From Thermobispora bispora DSM 43833 (GTDB taxonomy: Bacteria > Actinomycetota > Actinomycetes > Streptosporangiales > Streptosporangiaceae), in NCBI RefSeq assembly GCF_000092645.1, contig NC_014165.1:2666001-2730000 (forward strand): 64,000 nucleotides of DNA, in the 5' to 3' direction. Within the stretch, counting starts at the first letter, position 1. Every line of letters starts with the position of its first letter. Positions 45,636-55,212 of the stretch are shown one piece after another. A program made the translations under genes and the position numbers. Below the pieces are notes generated by a model, which saw only the letters and a program-made list of their open reading frames with translations, did not search any database and had not been told where the DNA came from.

Positions 45636-48600
45636 TCACGGCACGGCGATCCGCTCCATGGCCTTGCGGATGCGCTTCTCGGACACGGGGATCGGGGTGC
45701 CGAGCTGCTGGGCGAACAGGCTCACCCGCAGCTCCTCGATCATCCACCGGATCTCCCGTACGGCGGGCGCGTCCCGGTGCTGCGGCTCCAGCCGGTCGAG
45801 CAGCTCGTCATAGGCGTCCTCGACCTCCTGCACCTGGCGCATCCGCTCGCCGTCCCGGAAGGGGTCCTCGCCGAGCTTGCCGAGCCGGCGGGTGACCGCC
45901 CGCAGGTAGCGGGCCAGGTGCGGCAGCCGGTCATACCCGGTGTCGGTCACGAAGCCCGGGTAGACGAGCCGCTCGAGCTGCCCCTTGACGTCGGCGACCA
46001 CGTCGGCCGGGCCGCCCCGCTCGATCGCGGCGAGCGCGGTGCACGCCTCGTGCCAGGCCGCGAGCGCCCGCTCGACCCGCGCGACCACCTCCTCCGCGGT
46101 CTCGTAGAGCGAGGCGCGCACGTGATCGTGGAGCCGGCGGAAGCCCTCCTCGTCCCACGCCGGTCCCCCGGCCTGGGCCATGAGCGCGTCGACCGCGCAG
46201 GCGACGCAGTCGTCGAACAGCGCCACCGCGCTCCCGTGCGGGCTCCGGCTGAGCGTGAGCTTCTGCTCGGTGGTGAGCCCGCGGAGGATCGACTTCGCCG
46301 GGTTGACCGTGGTGAGCATGAGCAGGCGCCGCGTCCCGGCCCACATCGCCTTGCGCTGCTCGTCCTCGGTCTCGAACATCCGGACCGCGACGCTGTCGGT
46401 CTCGTCGACGAGCGCCGGGTAGGCCCGCATGCGCCCGTGCTGGAAGACCTTGGGCAGCGTGCCGATGGTCCAGCTCCGCAGCCCGGTCCGCTCGAGGTCC
46501 TCGGCCGCCTTGGAGAGCGTGTCCCGGAGCCGGGGGGCGAGGATGCGCTTGAGCTCGGTGAGGTCCTTGCTCTCGGCGAGCGTGCGCTTGCGCTCGTCGA
46601 CCACCCGGAAGGTGATCCGCAGGTGGTCGGGGATCCGCTCGAGGTTCCAGGCGTCGCGGGGCACCCGCACCCCGGTCAGCTCGTACAGCTCCCGCTCGAG
46701 CGCGTCCAGCAGCGGCTCGCTCCCGGGCCGCACCCGGCTCAGCACCTTCTTGGCGTAGTCGGGGGCCGGCACGAAGTTGCGCCGCAGGTCCTTCGGCAGG
46801 GACCTGATCAGCTCGGTGATGAGCTCCTCACGCAGCCCCGGGACCTGCCACTCGAACCCGGTCGGGTCGACCTGGTTGAGCACGGAGAGCGGGATGTGCA
46901 CGGTCACCCCGTCCGCGCCCCGGTCGCGGTCGTGGCCGCCGCCTCGCCGGACCGCCTCGGCGAGCCCGGCGCCCGGGTCGAACCGGTAGGTGAGCCGCAT
47001 CCGGTGCCCGTTGTGCCGCCACGTGTCCGGGTAGTCCTCCTCCCGCACCCCGGCGCCCTCGTTGATCAGCATCTCCGGGGTGAAGGTGAGCAGGTCGGGG
47101 TTCTCCTTCGACGCCTTCTTCCACCAGGCGTCGAAGTGCCGGCCGGAGACCACCTCGGCGGGGATCCGCCGGTCGTAGAAGTCGAACAGCGTCTCGTCGT
47201 CGACGAGGATGTCCCGGCGCCGGGCCTTCTCCTCGAGCCGCTCGACCTCCTGCAGCAGCCGCCGGTTGGCGTGGAAGAACTTGTGGTGGGTGCGCCAGTC
47301 GCCCTCGACCAGCGCGTGGCGGATGAAGAGCTCCCGGCTCAGCTCCGGGTCGATCCGCCCGTAATTGACCTTGCGCTCGGTCACGATCGGCACGCCGTAC
47401 AGGGTGACCTTCTCGAAGGCGATGACGGCGGCCTGCTCCGGGTCCCAGTGCGGCTCGCTGTAGCTCCGCTTGACCAGGTGCTGGGCGAGCGGCTCGACCC
47501 ACTCCGGTTTGATCTTCGCGTTGATCCGGCCCCAGAGCCGGGAGGTCTCCACGAGCTCGGCCGACATCACCCAGGTGGGCTGCGCCTTGGCGAGCGCGGA
47601 GCCGGGGAAGATCGCGAAGCGGGCGCCGCGGGCGCCGAGGTACTCGGTGATCGGCCGGCGTCCGTCCTGGCGGCGCTTGGTGTCGAGGTCCTTCAGGCCG
47701 ATGTGCGAGAGCAGCCCGGCGAGGAGCGACTGGTGGATCCGGTCGGGGTCGGCGTCGGCGCTGTTCAGCACGATGCCGAGCGAGGTGGCCACCTCGGTGA
47801 GCTGGCTGACGATGTCCTGCCACTCCCGGACCCGCAGGTAGTTGAGGTACTCGGCCTTGCACATCCGCCGGAAGGCGCTCGAGGAGAGCTCCCGCTGCCG
47901 CTCCTGCAGGTACCGCCAGAGGTTGAGGAAGGTGAGGAAGTCCGACTCCTTGTCGGCGAAGCGGCGGTGCTTCTCGTCCGCCGCCTGCTGGTTGTCGGCG
48001 GGCCGCTCGCGGGGGTCCTGGATGGAGAGGGCGGCGGCGATGATGATGACCTCGCGCGCGCAGCCGTTCCGGCCGGCCTCGAGCACCATGCGGCCCAGCC
48101 GGGGGTCCACCGGGAGCTGGGCGAGCTTCCGCCCGATCGGGGTGAGCCGCACCTCGCGCTGCTGCGCCCCGGGTACCTGCTCGATGGCGCCGAGCTCGTG
48201 GAGGAGCGCGTAGGCGTCCCTGATCTGCCGGGGGTCCGGCGGGTCGACGAACGGGAACTCGGCGACGTCGCCGAGCTTGAGCGCGGCCATCTGCAGGATG
48301 ACGCTGGCGAGGTTGGTGCGGAGGATCTCCGGGTCGGTGAACCGCGGCCGGGAGTTGAAGTCCTCCTCGCTGTAGAGCCGGATGCAGATGCCGTCGGAGG
48401 TCCGGCCGCACCGGCCCTTGCGCTGGTCGGCGGAGGCCTGCGAGATCGGCTCGATGGGCAGCCGCTGCACCTTGAGCCGGTTGCTGTACCGGGAGATCCG
48501 CGCCGTGCCCGGGTCGATGACGTACCGGATGCCGGGCACGGTGAGCGACGTCTCGGCGACGTTGGTGGCGAGCACGATGCGCCGCCCCCGGTGCGGCTGG

Positions 48601-49583
48601 AACACCCGCTGCTGCTCGGCGGTGGAGAGCCGCGCGTACAGCGGGAGGACCTCCTCCGGCCGCCCCTTGAGCGCGTCGGCGGTGTCGCGGATCTCCCGCT
48701 CGCCGCTGAGGAAGACGAGGATGTCGCCCGGTCCGGCCGCGCAGAGCTCGTCGACCGCGTTGACGATGGCCTGGGTCTGGTCCTCGTCCTCGCCGATCGG
48801 CCGGTACCGCACCTCGACCGGGTAGGTCCGCCCGGAGACCTCGATGATCGGCGCCGGCTCCCCGTCGGGGCCGCGGAAGTGCCGGGCGAAGCTCTCCGGG
48901 TCGATGGTGGCCGAGGTGATGATCACCTTGAGGTCCGGCCGCCGGGGGAGGATCCGCTTGAGGTAGCCGAGGATGAAGTCGATGTTGAGGCTGCGCTCGT
49001 GCGCCTCGTCGATGATGATCGTGTCGTACTGCAGGAGCAGCGGGTCCGACTGCAGCTCGGCGAGCAGGATGCCGTCGGTCATCAGCTTGATGAGCGTCCC
49101 GTCGCTCGAGCGGTCGGTGAACCGCACCTTGTAACCGACCGCGTCGCCGAGCGGGACCCCGAGCTCCTCGGCGATGCGCGCGGCCACGGAGCGCGCGGCG
49201 ATGCGCCGGGGCTGGGTGTGCCCGATCGCGCCGTGCACCCCGCGGCCGAGCTCGAGGCAGATCTTGGGGAGCTGCGTGGTCTTTCCGGAGCCGGTCTCCC
49301 CCGCCACGATCACGACCTGGTGGTCGCGCACGGCCGCGAGCAGGTCGTCCTTGCGCTGGACGACGGGCAGCTCCGGGGGGTAGACGATCGGCGGCACCGC
49401 GGCCCGCCGGGCCTCGACCCGGCGCTGCGCCGCCTCGAGCTCCGCGGCTATCTCACCGATCACCGCGCGGCGGGCCCCGCCATCGCGGATCTTGCGGACG
49501 CCGTTGAGTCGGCGGCGCAACCGGTGCCGGTCGCGCGGCATGAGATCCTGCAGACGGCTGTGGAGATCGGCGAGCGTGTCCAT
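45636..49583 (-). CDS. hrpA: ATP-dependent RNA helicase HrpA
   Basis: This 1315-residue DEAH-box helicase unwinds RNA in the cytoplasm; in E. coli HrpA rescues stalled ribosomes. Walker A (GETGSGKTT) is at ~95-103, DEAH at 192-195 (IIIDEAHERS), then TSATIDPESF, ATNVAETSLTVPGIRYVIDPG and the motif VI QRKGRCGR. The C-terminal two thirds contain the HA2/OB region and the DUF3418 domain typical of HrpA. Length matches the family. The ATG at 49583 is where family-like sequence begins; no strong ribosome-binding site is visible. Confidence 0.96.
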   Translation of the reverse strand: MDTLADLHSRLQDLMPRDRHRLRRRLNGVRKIRDGGARRAVIGEIAAELEAAQRRVEARRAAVPPIVYPPELPVVQRKDDLLAAVRDHQVVIVAGETGSGKTTQLPKICLELGRGVHGAIGHTQPRRIAARSVAARIAEELGVPLGDAVGYKVRFTDRSSDGTLIKLMTDGILLAELQSDPLLLQYDTIIIDEAHERSLNIDFILGYLKRILPRRPDLKVIITSATIDPESFARHFRGPDGEPAPIIEVSGRTYPVEVRYRPIGEDEDQTQAIVNAVDELCAAGPGDILVFLSGEREIRDTADALKGRPEEVLPLYARLSTAEQQRVFQPHRGRRIVLATNVAETSLTVPGIRYVIDPGTARISRYSNRLKVQRLPIEPISQASADQRKGRCGRTSDGICIRLYSEEDFNSRPRFTDPEILRTNLASVILQMAALKLGDVAEFPFVDPPDPRQIRDAYALLHELGAIEQVPGAQQREVRLTPIGRKLAQLPVDPRLGRMVLEAGRNGCAREVIIIAAALSIQDPRERPADNQQAADEKHRRFADKESDFLTFLNLWRYLQERQRELSSSAFRRMCKAEYLNYLRVREWQDIVSQLTEVATSLGIVLNSADADPDRIHQSLLAGLLSHIGLKDLDTKRRQDGRRPITEYLGARGARFAIFPGSALAKAQPTWVMSAELVETSRLWGRINAKIKPEWVEPLAQHLVKRSYSEPHWDPEQAAVIAFEKVTLYGVPIVTERKVNYGRIDPELSRELFIRHALVEGDWRTHHKFFHANRRLLQEVERLEEKARRRDILVDDETLFDFYDRRIPAEVVSGRHFDAWWKKASKENPDLLTFTPEMLINEGAGVREEDYPDTWRHNGHRMRLTYRFDPGAGLAEAVRRGGGHDRDRGADGVTVHIPLSVLNQVDPTGFEWQVPGLREELITELIRSLPKDLRRNFVPAPDYAKKVLSRVRPGSEPLLDALERELYELTGVRVPRDAWNLERIPDHLRITFRVVDERKRTLAESKDLTELKRILAPRLRDTLSKAAEDLERTGLRSWTIGTLPKVFQHGRMRAYPALVDETDSVAVRMFETEDEQRKAMWAGTRRLLMLTTVNPAKSILRGLTTEQKLTLSRSPHGSAVALFDDCVACAVDALMAQAGGPAWDEEGFRRLHDHVRASLYETAEEVVARVERALAAWHEACTALAAIERGGPADVVADVKGQLERLVYPGFVTDTGYDRLPHLARYLRAVTRRLGKLGEDPFRDGERMRQVQEVEDAYDELLDRLEPQHRDAPAVREIRWMIEELRVSLFAQQLGTPIPVSEKRIRKAMERIAVP

Positions 49584-49664
49584 CGCACGCTCAAGGATAG
49601 GCAACCGCGCGGACACCGGGGCCGGGCGCCGATCCGCGCGGCGCCCGGGCATCGCGCGCCCCGG

Positions 49665-50165
49665 TCACCGCCCGGGGCGCCGTGGCGGCTGGTACTTGTA
49701 GCCGACGTTCCGCACCGTGACGATCCGGTTGGCGTGCCTGCCGAGCTTGCGGCGGAGCCGCAGCACGTGGACGTCCACCGTGCGCACGCCCTGGTCGGTG
49801 TAGCGGTCCCACACCGCCGCCAGGAGCTGCCGGCGGTTGTACACCCTTCCCGGGGAGGAGCGGAGGTAGTCGAGGAGCTCGAACTCGCGGTAGGTGAGGC
49901 TGATCTCCTCGCCGTCCACCCGGACCACGCGGGAGGCCCGGTCCACCACCAGGTCGTCCCCCTCCCTCTCCGGCGGCCGGCCCGCCGCTCCCCCGGCCGG
50001 GGCGGCCGGTACGGCCCGGCCGTCGGCGGGGACCATGTGCCCGACTATGACGAGCGCCTGATCGGATCCGGGGATCGGAACCACGCTGAGCACGGCACCC
50101 TGGTCGCCGGACGGCACCGGGTGCGGGTCATGCCCGTTCCGCAGGCCATCGATGAGCTGAGACAT
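49665..50165 (-). CDS. Stand-alone winged-helix transcriptional regulator without receiver domain
   Basis: This 166-residue protein carries an OmpR-type trans_reg_C domain at ~75-160 (VDGEEISLTYREFELLDYLR, RTVDVHVLRLRRKLG, VRNVGYKYQPP). In place of a receiver domain it has ~70 residues with a short beta-like stretch (VLSVVPIPGSDQALVIVGHM) and a Pro/Ala linker. No phospho-acceptor pocket is present, so it should act independently of phosphorylation. GGAGGAG lies seven bases before the ATG. It lies just upstream of hrpA. Targets are unknown. Confidence 0.85.
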   Translation of the reverse strand: MSQLIDGLRNGHDPHPVPSGDQGAVLSVVPIPGSDQALVIVGHMVPADGRAVPAAPAGGAAGRPPEREGDDLVVDRASRVVRVDGEEISLTYREFELLDYLRSSPGRVYNRRQLLAAVWDRYTDQGVRTVDVHVLRLRRKLGRHANRIVTVRNVGYKYQPPRRPGR

Positions 50166-50406
50166 TCGCGATCTCCTCCTGCCTGGTCGTCATCCGGATC
50201 GGTGGCTCCGGAACGCGACAGGCGGCGCCGCAGACGCGGAGCAGATCGATGTGCCTGCGCTCAGTCAGCCCTCGCCGTGGACCCATACGAGCATGATGCC
50301 GCGGGTAAAGCCTTCTTTCAAGATAGGAAAAGTCGATTTAATCCGGCGGGCTTGATCCCTCCTCCGGGCGCGCTGAGAGACTGAGGAGCGTCGACCGGAG
50401 GTGATC

Positions 50407-51338
50407 ATGATCCTGGTCTGCGGAGAGGCCCTCATCGACCTGGTGCCCGCCGGCGCGGACGGCCTGTGGCGGGCGGTCCCGGGCGGCGGACCGGCGAACA
50501 CCGCCGTGGCCATCGCCCGCCTGGGCACGCCGGTGCAGCTGCTCTGCCGGATCTCCCGCGACGGGTTCGGCGGCGGATCCGCGCGCACCTCGCGGAGTGC
50601 GGCGTGGGTCTGGAGCTCGCCGTGGAGGCGGCCGAGCCGACCACGCTCGCCGTGGTCGACCTGGACGACCGGGGCTCGGCCGCGTTCGGCTTCTACGTGA
50701 ACGGCACCGCGGACTGGCGGTGGAGCGCCGCGGAGCTGCCCTCCTCGCTCCCTCCCGGCACCCGCGCGGTGCACATCGGCTCCCTCGCCGCCGTGGTGCC
50801 GCCCGGCGCGGACGTGCTCCGCGACTGGGCGGCCGGCCTGGCCCGGCGCGACCCGGAGCTCACCGTGGTGTACGACGTGAACGTCCGGCCGGCGCTCCTC
50901 CCCGACCGGGAGGAGTACCGGGCCCGGGTCGAGCCCTGGCTCCGCATCGCACGGGTGGTCAAGGCGAGCGACGAGGACCTGGCCTGGCTCTACCCCGGCC
51001 GGGAGCCCGCCGACGTGGCCCGGGAGTGGCTCGGGGCCCACGGGCTCGAGCTCGTGCTGCTCACCCTGGGCGCGCGCGGCGCGGCCGCGTTCGCCGCCGG
51101 CGGCACCGTCGCGCGGGCCGACGGCGTCCCGGTGCGGGTCGCCGACACGGTCGGGGCCGGCGACACGTTCACCGGCGCCTTCCTCCACGCCACCCTGTCC
51201 CGGGGGATGGACCTCGCCGCCGCCCTCCGGTACGCCGTCACGGCCGCCGCCCTGACCTGCACCCGCGAGGGCGCCGTACCGCCGTCCCGCGCCGAGGTCG
51301 ACGCGCTCGCCCTCGGCCCCGCCCCGCGGGTGTCCTGA
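50407..51338 (+). pseudogene. PfkB-family sugar kinase (fructokinase-like), frameshifted
   Basis: The two halves of one ribokinase/fructokinase gene lie in different frames. The first frame (from ATG 50407, GGAGG five bases upstream) reads MILVCGEALIDLVPAG, then GGGPANTAVAIARLG and CRISRDGFG. The second frame continues with RRIRAHLAECGVGLELAVEA and reaches the ATP-site GAGDTFTGAFLHATLSRG near the C-terminus. One base appears deleted in the GGCGGCGG tract at 50568-50574. Otherwise the gene is intact and codon use is normal, so a sequencing error or a very recent mutation is likely. Confidence 0.88.
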
Positions 51339-51433
51339 TCCCCGGCCCTGCCTTGCGTGTTCCCTTGTCCGGATTACGGGGTTTCTGTCCGGGTAGCGAC
51401 GAAGACAAGGCGAACACCACAAGGGGGGACCAA

Positions 51434-51724
51434 GTGATCAGAACACTCCACAAGATGGGTGTGCGCTCCTCGCACATGTACGGGGCAGGCATCGCGTCGA
51501 TCGGCCTGACCGTCGTCTCGTGGTTCCTCTCCAACCGGTACGAGCACGCAGGCATCGACCGGGCCGACCGCTGGGGCCTGTTCATCGGCGAGTGGGCCCC
51601 GACGCTCTTCGCGATGGGGATCGCTCTCCGCATGGAGGAGATGCAGGCGGAGAAGGAGCGCGAGACCCCCGAGTGGCGGGAACAGCCGACCGAGATGCGC
51701 CGTCCGACCCGCGCCGGGGTGTAG
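51434..51724 (+). CDS. Small membrane protein of unknown function
   Basis: This 96-residue protein starts at a GTG with AGGGGGG five bases upstream and begins MIRTLHKMGVRSSHMYGAGI. It has two hydrophobic helices (~18-33 SIGLTVVSWFLS; ~46-66 LFIGEWAPTLFAMGIAL) and a charged tail (EEMQAEKERETPEWREQP). It looks like a conserved actinomycete protein. Function is unknown. It follows the broken sugar kinase by 95 bp on the same strand. Confidence 0.8.
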   Translation: MIRTLHKMGVRSSHMYGAGIASIGLTVVSWFLSNRYEHAGIDRADRWGLFIGEWAPTLFAMGIALRMEEMQAEKERETPEWREQPTEMRRPTRAGV

Positions 51725-51991
51725 CGGGTACGCGAAGCATCGGCACAGGCCGGTCGGGGACCGGGCCGGGAGGCAGGGGGGCAACCCGGCGGCGACCTCG
51801 CCGGCCTGACGCATGCGAACGGGCGGGCCGGCGCCCCGTCCCGGCGGGCGCCGCGCCGATTGGCCGGCCGTACCCATCCCAGATGAGCCGAGCCGGGCTT
51901 ACCCGGTGGGCCGCCCCGGCCGAACCGGGTGCCCCGGTCCGGCGGCCACGCCCCGGGCGCCCGGACGACCCGGGCCGGCCGTACCCGGCGC

Positions 51992-52008
51992 GGCGGGCGT
52001 CACCCGCC
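51992..52008 (-). terminator. Hairpin across the stop codon of the first UspA gene
   Basis: A 6-bp stem (GGCGGG / CCCGCC) with a five-base loop overlaps the leftward TGA at 52000-52002. It may serve as a compact terminator. The 275-bp spacer to its left has no gene. Confidence 0.35.
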
Positions 52009-52872
52009 CTTCGGCCGGACGATGGCGATCGGGCAGCGGGCCCGGTGCAGCACTCCGTGGCTGACCGAGCCGAGGAGTGCCTTGCCGATGCCGCCGTGTC
52101 TCCGGGAGCCGACCACGAGCAGGTCCGCCGAGCCGGACAGGTCGGCGAGCACCGGGACCGGGTGACCGCACACGGCCGTGTCGATGAGCTCCACGTCGGG
52201 GTTCCGGTCCCGCCACGGCGCGAGCCGCTCCCGGAACTCCCGCACCTCCTCGTCGAAGGCGTCGCGGTCCACGGGCGTGCCGGCGAGCGCCAGCGGGTTG
52301 TGCAGATGCCGGTGCCAGGCGTGCAGCGCGCGCAGCCGGGCCCCGCGGAGCCGGGCCTCCTCGATGGCGAACTCGAGGGCGGGGTCCGTGTGCGCCTCAC
52401 CGTCCACCCCGACCACGACCTCGTCGTACGTCTTCTCCTGGAGCCAGCGCACCACGACGACCGGCACCGGGGAGTGCGAGGCGAGCCCCATGCCGACGGA
52501 CCCGAGCACGAGCCCGGCGAAGCCGCCCATGCCCCGGCTGCCGACCGCCACGACGTCCGCCCGCTCCGCCTCGGTGAGCAGCCGCTCGATCACCGCACCG
52601 GTCACCACTTCCGTGGTCACCTCGAGGTCGGGGGCCCGCTCCTTCGCCCGTTCCGCGGCACGGGCGACCACCCCCTCGCAGTACTCGGTGAGCGACTGGT
52701 GATAGCCGGCCACGCCATGGAAGGGGAACTCGTTGGCCCACGGTTCGCGCACGTGCACGATCCGCAGGCGGGCACCGCGTCGCCGGGCGTCGTCCGCCGC
52801 CCACTCCACCGCCGCGAGCGCCGACTTCGACCCGTCGACCCCCACGACCACCACGCCGGTCTTTCCGGACAT
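52000..52872 (-). CDS. Universal stress protein, tandem Usp domains
   Basis: This 290-residue cytoplasmic protein has two Usp domains (1-145 and 150-290). Each opens with a VVVGVDGS/VVVGVDGE strand and ends with an ATP-loop motif: GSRGMGGFAGLVLGSVGMGL in the first and GSRRHGGIGKALLGSVSHGV in the second, both matching the G-2x-G-9x-G(S) nucleotide-binding pattern. GGGAG lies five bases before the ATG. It is divergent from the hsp20 gene; together with the second Usp gene they form a stress cluster of the kind induced by hypoxia or dormancy in mycobacteria. Confidence 0.94.
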   Translation of the reverse strand: MSGKTGVVVVGVDGSKSALAAVEWAADDARRRGARLRIVHVREPWANEFPFHGVAGYHQSLTEYCEGVVARAAERAKERAPDLEVTTEVVTGAVIERLLTEAERADVVAVGSRGMGGFAGLVLGSVGMGLASHSPVPVVVVRWLQEKTYDEVVVGVDGEAHTDPALEFAIEEARLRGARLRALHAWHRHLHNPLALAGTPVDRDAFDEEVREFRERLAPWRDRNPDVELIDTAVCGHPVPVLADLSGSADLLVVGSRRHGGIGKALLGSVSHGVLHRARCPIAIVRPKGG

Positions 52873-53084
52873 CGCAACTCCCTCTCCCGGTTATCTCCAC
52901 AGTGCCCCCTATTTCTCCATCCCACGCCGGTCACCCGGTCATCAGAACCGGCCGAAGGTCATCCACGCCCGGGACCTCCGCCACTGGGACAGATCAGTGG
53001 CCTGGTGGTGGGATGGAACCGAAAAGACCGGAAACACCTATTGGGGAGCAAGAGCCCACGGGGGGACAAACGGAGGTGGTTCGG

Positions 53085-53513
53085 ATGAGCCTCATGCGGA
53101 GCGAGCCCTGGAGCATGCTGCCCGATCTGTTCGACTGGCTCGACGAGCCGCTCGCGGGCTTCCGGCCGATGATGTCGATGTTCGGGCGGCAGATCCGCTT
53201 CGAGGACTTCATCGAGGACGACCGGTACGTGCTCCGGGCCGAGCTGCCCGGCATCGACCCGGACAAGGACGTCGAGATCACCCTGTCGAACGGGATCCTG
53301 ACCGTCCACGCCGAGCGGCGCCACGAGGAGCGGGAGGCGCAGCGCTCGGAGTTCCGGTACGGCTCGTTCACCCGGTCGATCGCGCTCCCCGCGGGCGCCG
53401 ACGAGAACGACGTCAAGGCCACCTACGACCGGGGCATCCTCGAGATCAGCGTGGGCCTGCGCAAGAAGGAGAAGGAGCGGGGCAAGCGCATCCCCATCGA
53501 GCGAGCGTCCTGA
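53085..53513 (+). CDS. Small heat-shock protein, Hsp20/alpha-crystallin family
   Basis: This 142-residue chaperone binds unfolding proteins without ATP. The alpha-crystallin domain spans ~40-130 with ERYVLRAELPG-like sequence (DDRYVLRAELPGIDPDKDVE), GILTVHAERR, and the A-x-x-x-n-G-v-L motif ATYDRGILEISV. A short Arg/Lys tail carries an IPI motif (KRIPIERAS). CGGAGG lies about eight to nine bases before the ATG. No CIRCE or HAIR operator was recognised upstream. Confidence 0.95.
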   Translation: MSLMRSEPWSMLPDLFDWLDEPLAGFRPMMSMFGRQIRFEDFIEDDRYVLRAELPGIDPDKDVEITLSNGILTVHAERRHEEREAQRSEFRYGSFTRSIALPAGADENDVKATYDRGILEISVGLRKKEKERGKRIPIERAS

Positions 53514-53830
53514 GGCGCGGCCGTTCCCACGGATCGCCCCCGATGCGTGCCGGGCGCCGGCCGGCGCCCGGCACGTTCCATGTCCGGCGCCGGCCGCCCG
53601 CTCCGTACTTCAGGACCGCGGTGCGGGATGGTACGGGCGCACAGCAAGGCCCACGGACGGGGCCGGACACCCGCGAGCAGGCCGTCAGGCACACGCAAGG
53701 CTCAGAGCGCCCAGGCCCACGGTGCACGACCGCATCCGCCACGCCGGCCATGCGGGCGCAGGGCCTAAGGCAGCACGGTACGGCCCGGCGGCGCCCCGGA
53801 GGCCGGGGGACGCACCGGAGGCGCGCCGCC
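53514..53830. other. Intergenic region downstream of hsp20
   Basis: Apart from the large palindrome at its left end, these 317 bases show no gene. The convergent Usp gene ends at 53831. Confidence 0.5.
53546..53575. terminator. 30-bp perfect palindrome, terminator between hsp20 and uspA
   Basis: CGTGCCGGGCGCCGG followed by its exact reverse complement spans 30 bases, 32 bases after the hsp20 stop codon. Such a stable hairpin between convergent genes is most likely a bidirectional terminator. Confidence 0.7.
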
Positions 53831-54700
53831 TCAGCCGGACGACGGCCGGGGCCGTACCACCGCGACCGGGCAGTAGGCGTGGTGCAGCACGGCGCGGCTG
53901 ACCGAGCCGAGCACCAGCGACCCGAGCGCGCCCCGGCCGTGCGAGCCCACCACCAGCAGTGCGGCGCCCGCCGCCGCGGCGGTGAGCGCGTCGACCGGGT
54001 GCGCGAGCACCGCCTCCTCGGTGACCTCCACGTCCGGGTACCGGTTCCGCCACGGCTCCAGGGCGCTGGAGAGGATCCGGTGCTCGGCCTCCCGCGCCTC
54101 CTCGGGGTCGTAGCCGATCTCGGGCACGAGCGGCAGGATCGGCAGCCGCCACGCGTACACGGCACGGATCCGGGCACCGCGCAGCCGGGCCTCGCCGAAC
54201 GCGTACGCCATGGCCGGCTCGCACTCGGGTGAGCCGTCGACCCCCAGCACGATCTCCTCGCGCTCGGCGGCCTTCTCCCAACCGGGCCGGACCACGACCA
54301 CCGGCCCGGGCGCGTGGCCCGCCACGTGGGAGGCGACCGAGCCGAGCACGGCGCCGGCGAACCCGCCCACCCCGGTGCCGCCGACCACGACCGCGCTCGC
54401 CTCATCCGCCTTCTCCCGCAGGATCCGCGCGGGCAGGCCTTCGGCGATCTCCAGGCTGACCTCCACGTCCGGCCGCCGCTTGCGCGCGATCGCCTCGGCC
54501 TCCGCGAGGGCCCGCTCCGCCTGCTGGGTGAGCGGGTCGCCCGCTCCGGTGGGGAACTTCACCGCGCTGTACGCCCAGCGGTCGATCACGCTGACGAAGC
54601 GGACCGGGCAGCCGCGGCGGGCCGCGTCGTCGACCGCCCACGCCGCGGCCGCGTTGGCCGCCGGTGAACCGTCCGTGCCGACGATGATCAAATCCGGCAT
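53831..54700 (-). CDS. Universal stress protein, tandem Usp domains
   Basis: This 289-residue protein has two Usp domains: PDLIIVGTDGSPAANAAAAW at the start, with loop GGTGVGGFAGAVLGSVASHV, then EEIVLGVDGSPECEPAMAYA with loop GSHGRGALGSLVLGSVSRAV. Both nucleotide-binding patterns are intact. GGGGAG lies four bases before the ATG at 54700. It is a paralogue of the Usp protein at 52000-52872. Confidence 0.94.
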   Translation of the reverse strand: MPDLIIVGTDGSPAANAAAAWAVDDAARRGCPVRFVSVIDRWAYSAVKFPTGAGDPLTQQAERALAEAEAIARKRRPDVEVSLEIAEGLPARILREKADEASAVVVGGTGVGGFAGAVLGSVASHVAGHAPGPVVVVRPGWEKAAEREEIVLGVDGSPECEPAMAYAFGEARLRGARIRAVYAWRLPILPLVPEIGYDPEEAREAEHRILSSALEPWRNRYPDVEVTEEAVLAHPVDALTAAAAGAALLVVGSHGRGALGSLVLGSVSRAVLHHAYCPVAVVRPRPSSG

Positions 54701-54900
54701 CACGCTCCCCTTTCTCGCACCCGGGGCACCTCCATCTGATCGCCGGCCGGCGGTGCCGTCCAGGTCCGAAGGTCCCGGCTCCCGTTTACCGAAAGGTCGC
54801 CATCGGAGGCGGGCGGCTCACCAACAATCGGCAGATTTTGGGCAAAGGTCGACGTGAACGCGGCCCGGCGGGGGATGGACGGCGACCTGGGGTGTTCGCG

Positions 54901-55170
54901 ATGGAGACCAAGCGCTGGAACGTCGAGCTCGTCCTCACCGAGGACGACAACGACGACATCACCACGGCGACCGCCGTGCTCTACACGGACGGAGGCGAGC
55001 GGCGGCACGAGTGCGTGGGCCGGGCCAGGCGGAACCCGGCCGACCCGGCCGTTCCGGAGATCGGTGACGAGCTCGCCGCCGGCCGGGCACTGGCCGACCT
55101 CAGCTCCCGGCTGCTCAGCGAGGGCGCCGCGGACGTGGCCCGGATGGCGCAGCAGGCCCACCAGGCCTGA
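54901..55170 (+). CDS. DUF1876 family protein (dsRBD-like)
   Basis: This 89-residue protein (METKRWNVELVLTEDDNDDI...) matches actinobacterial DUF1876, a small alpha/beta fold related to double-stranded RNA-binding-like domains. Family motifs are TTATAVLYTDG, ECVGRARRNPADP and IGDELAAGRALADLSSRLL. It is often found near stress-response genes, as here. The start is the ATG at 54901, where the family begins; ribosome binding is weak (GGGGTG). Confidence 0.9.
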   Translation: METKRWNVELVLTEDDNDDITTATAVLYTDGGERRHECVGRARRNPADPAVPEIGDELAAGRALADLSSRLLSEGAADVARMAQQAHQA

Positions 55171-55212
55171 CCCACCGGCGGCAGGCCGGGCGGCACGCCG
55201 CCCGGGCGCGGC

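Noticed and set aside
45399-50384. 1661-codon open frame on the plus strand opposite hrpA
   Set aside because: Composition (Leu/Glu/Val/Pro/Arg) is that of an antisense shadow of a high-GC gene; hrpA on the minus strand has complete helicase motifs.
52873-53084. CIRCE or HAIR heat-shock operator upstream of hsp20
   Set aside because: No TTAGCACTC-N9-GAGTGCTAA or CTTGAGT-N7-ACTCAAG match was found by eye.
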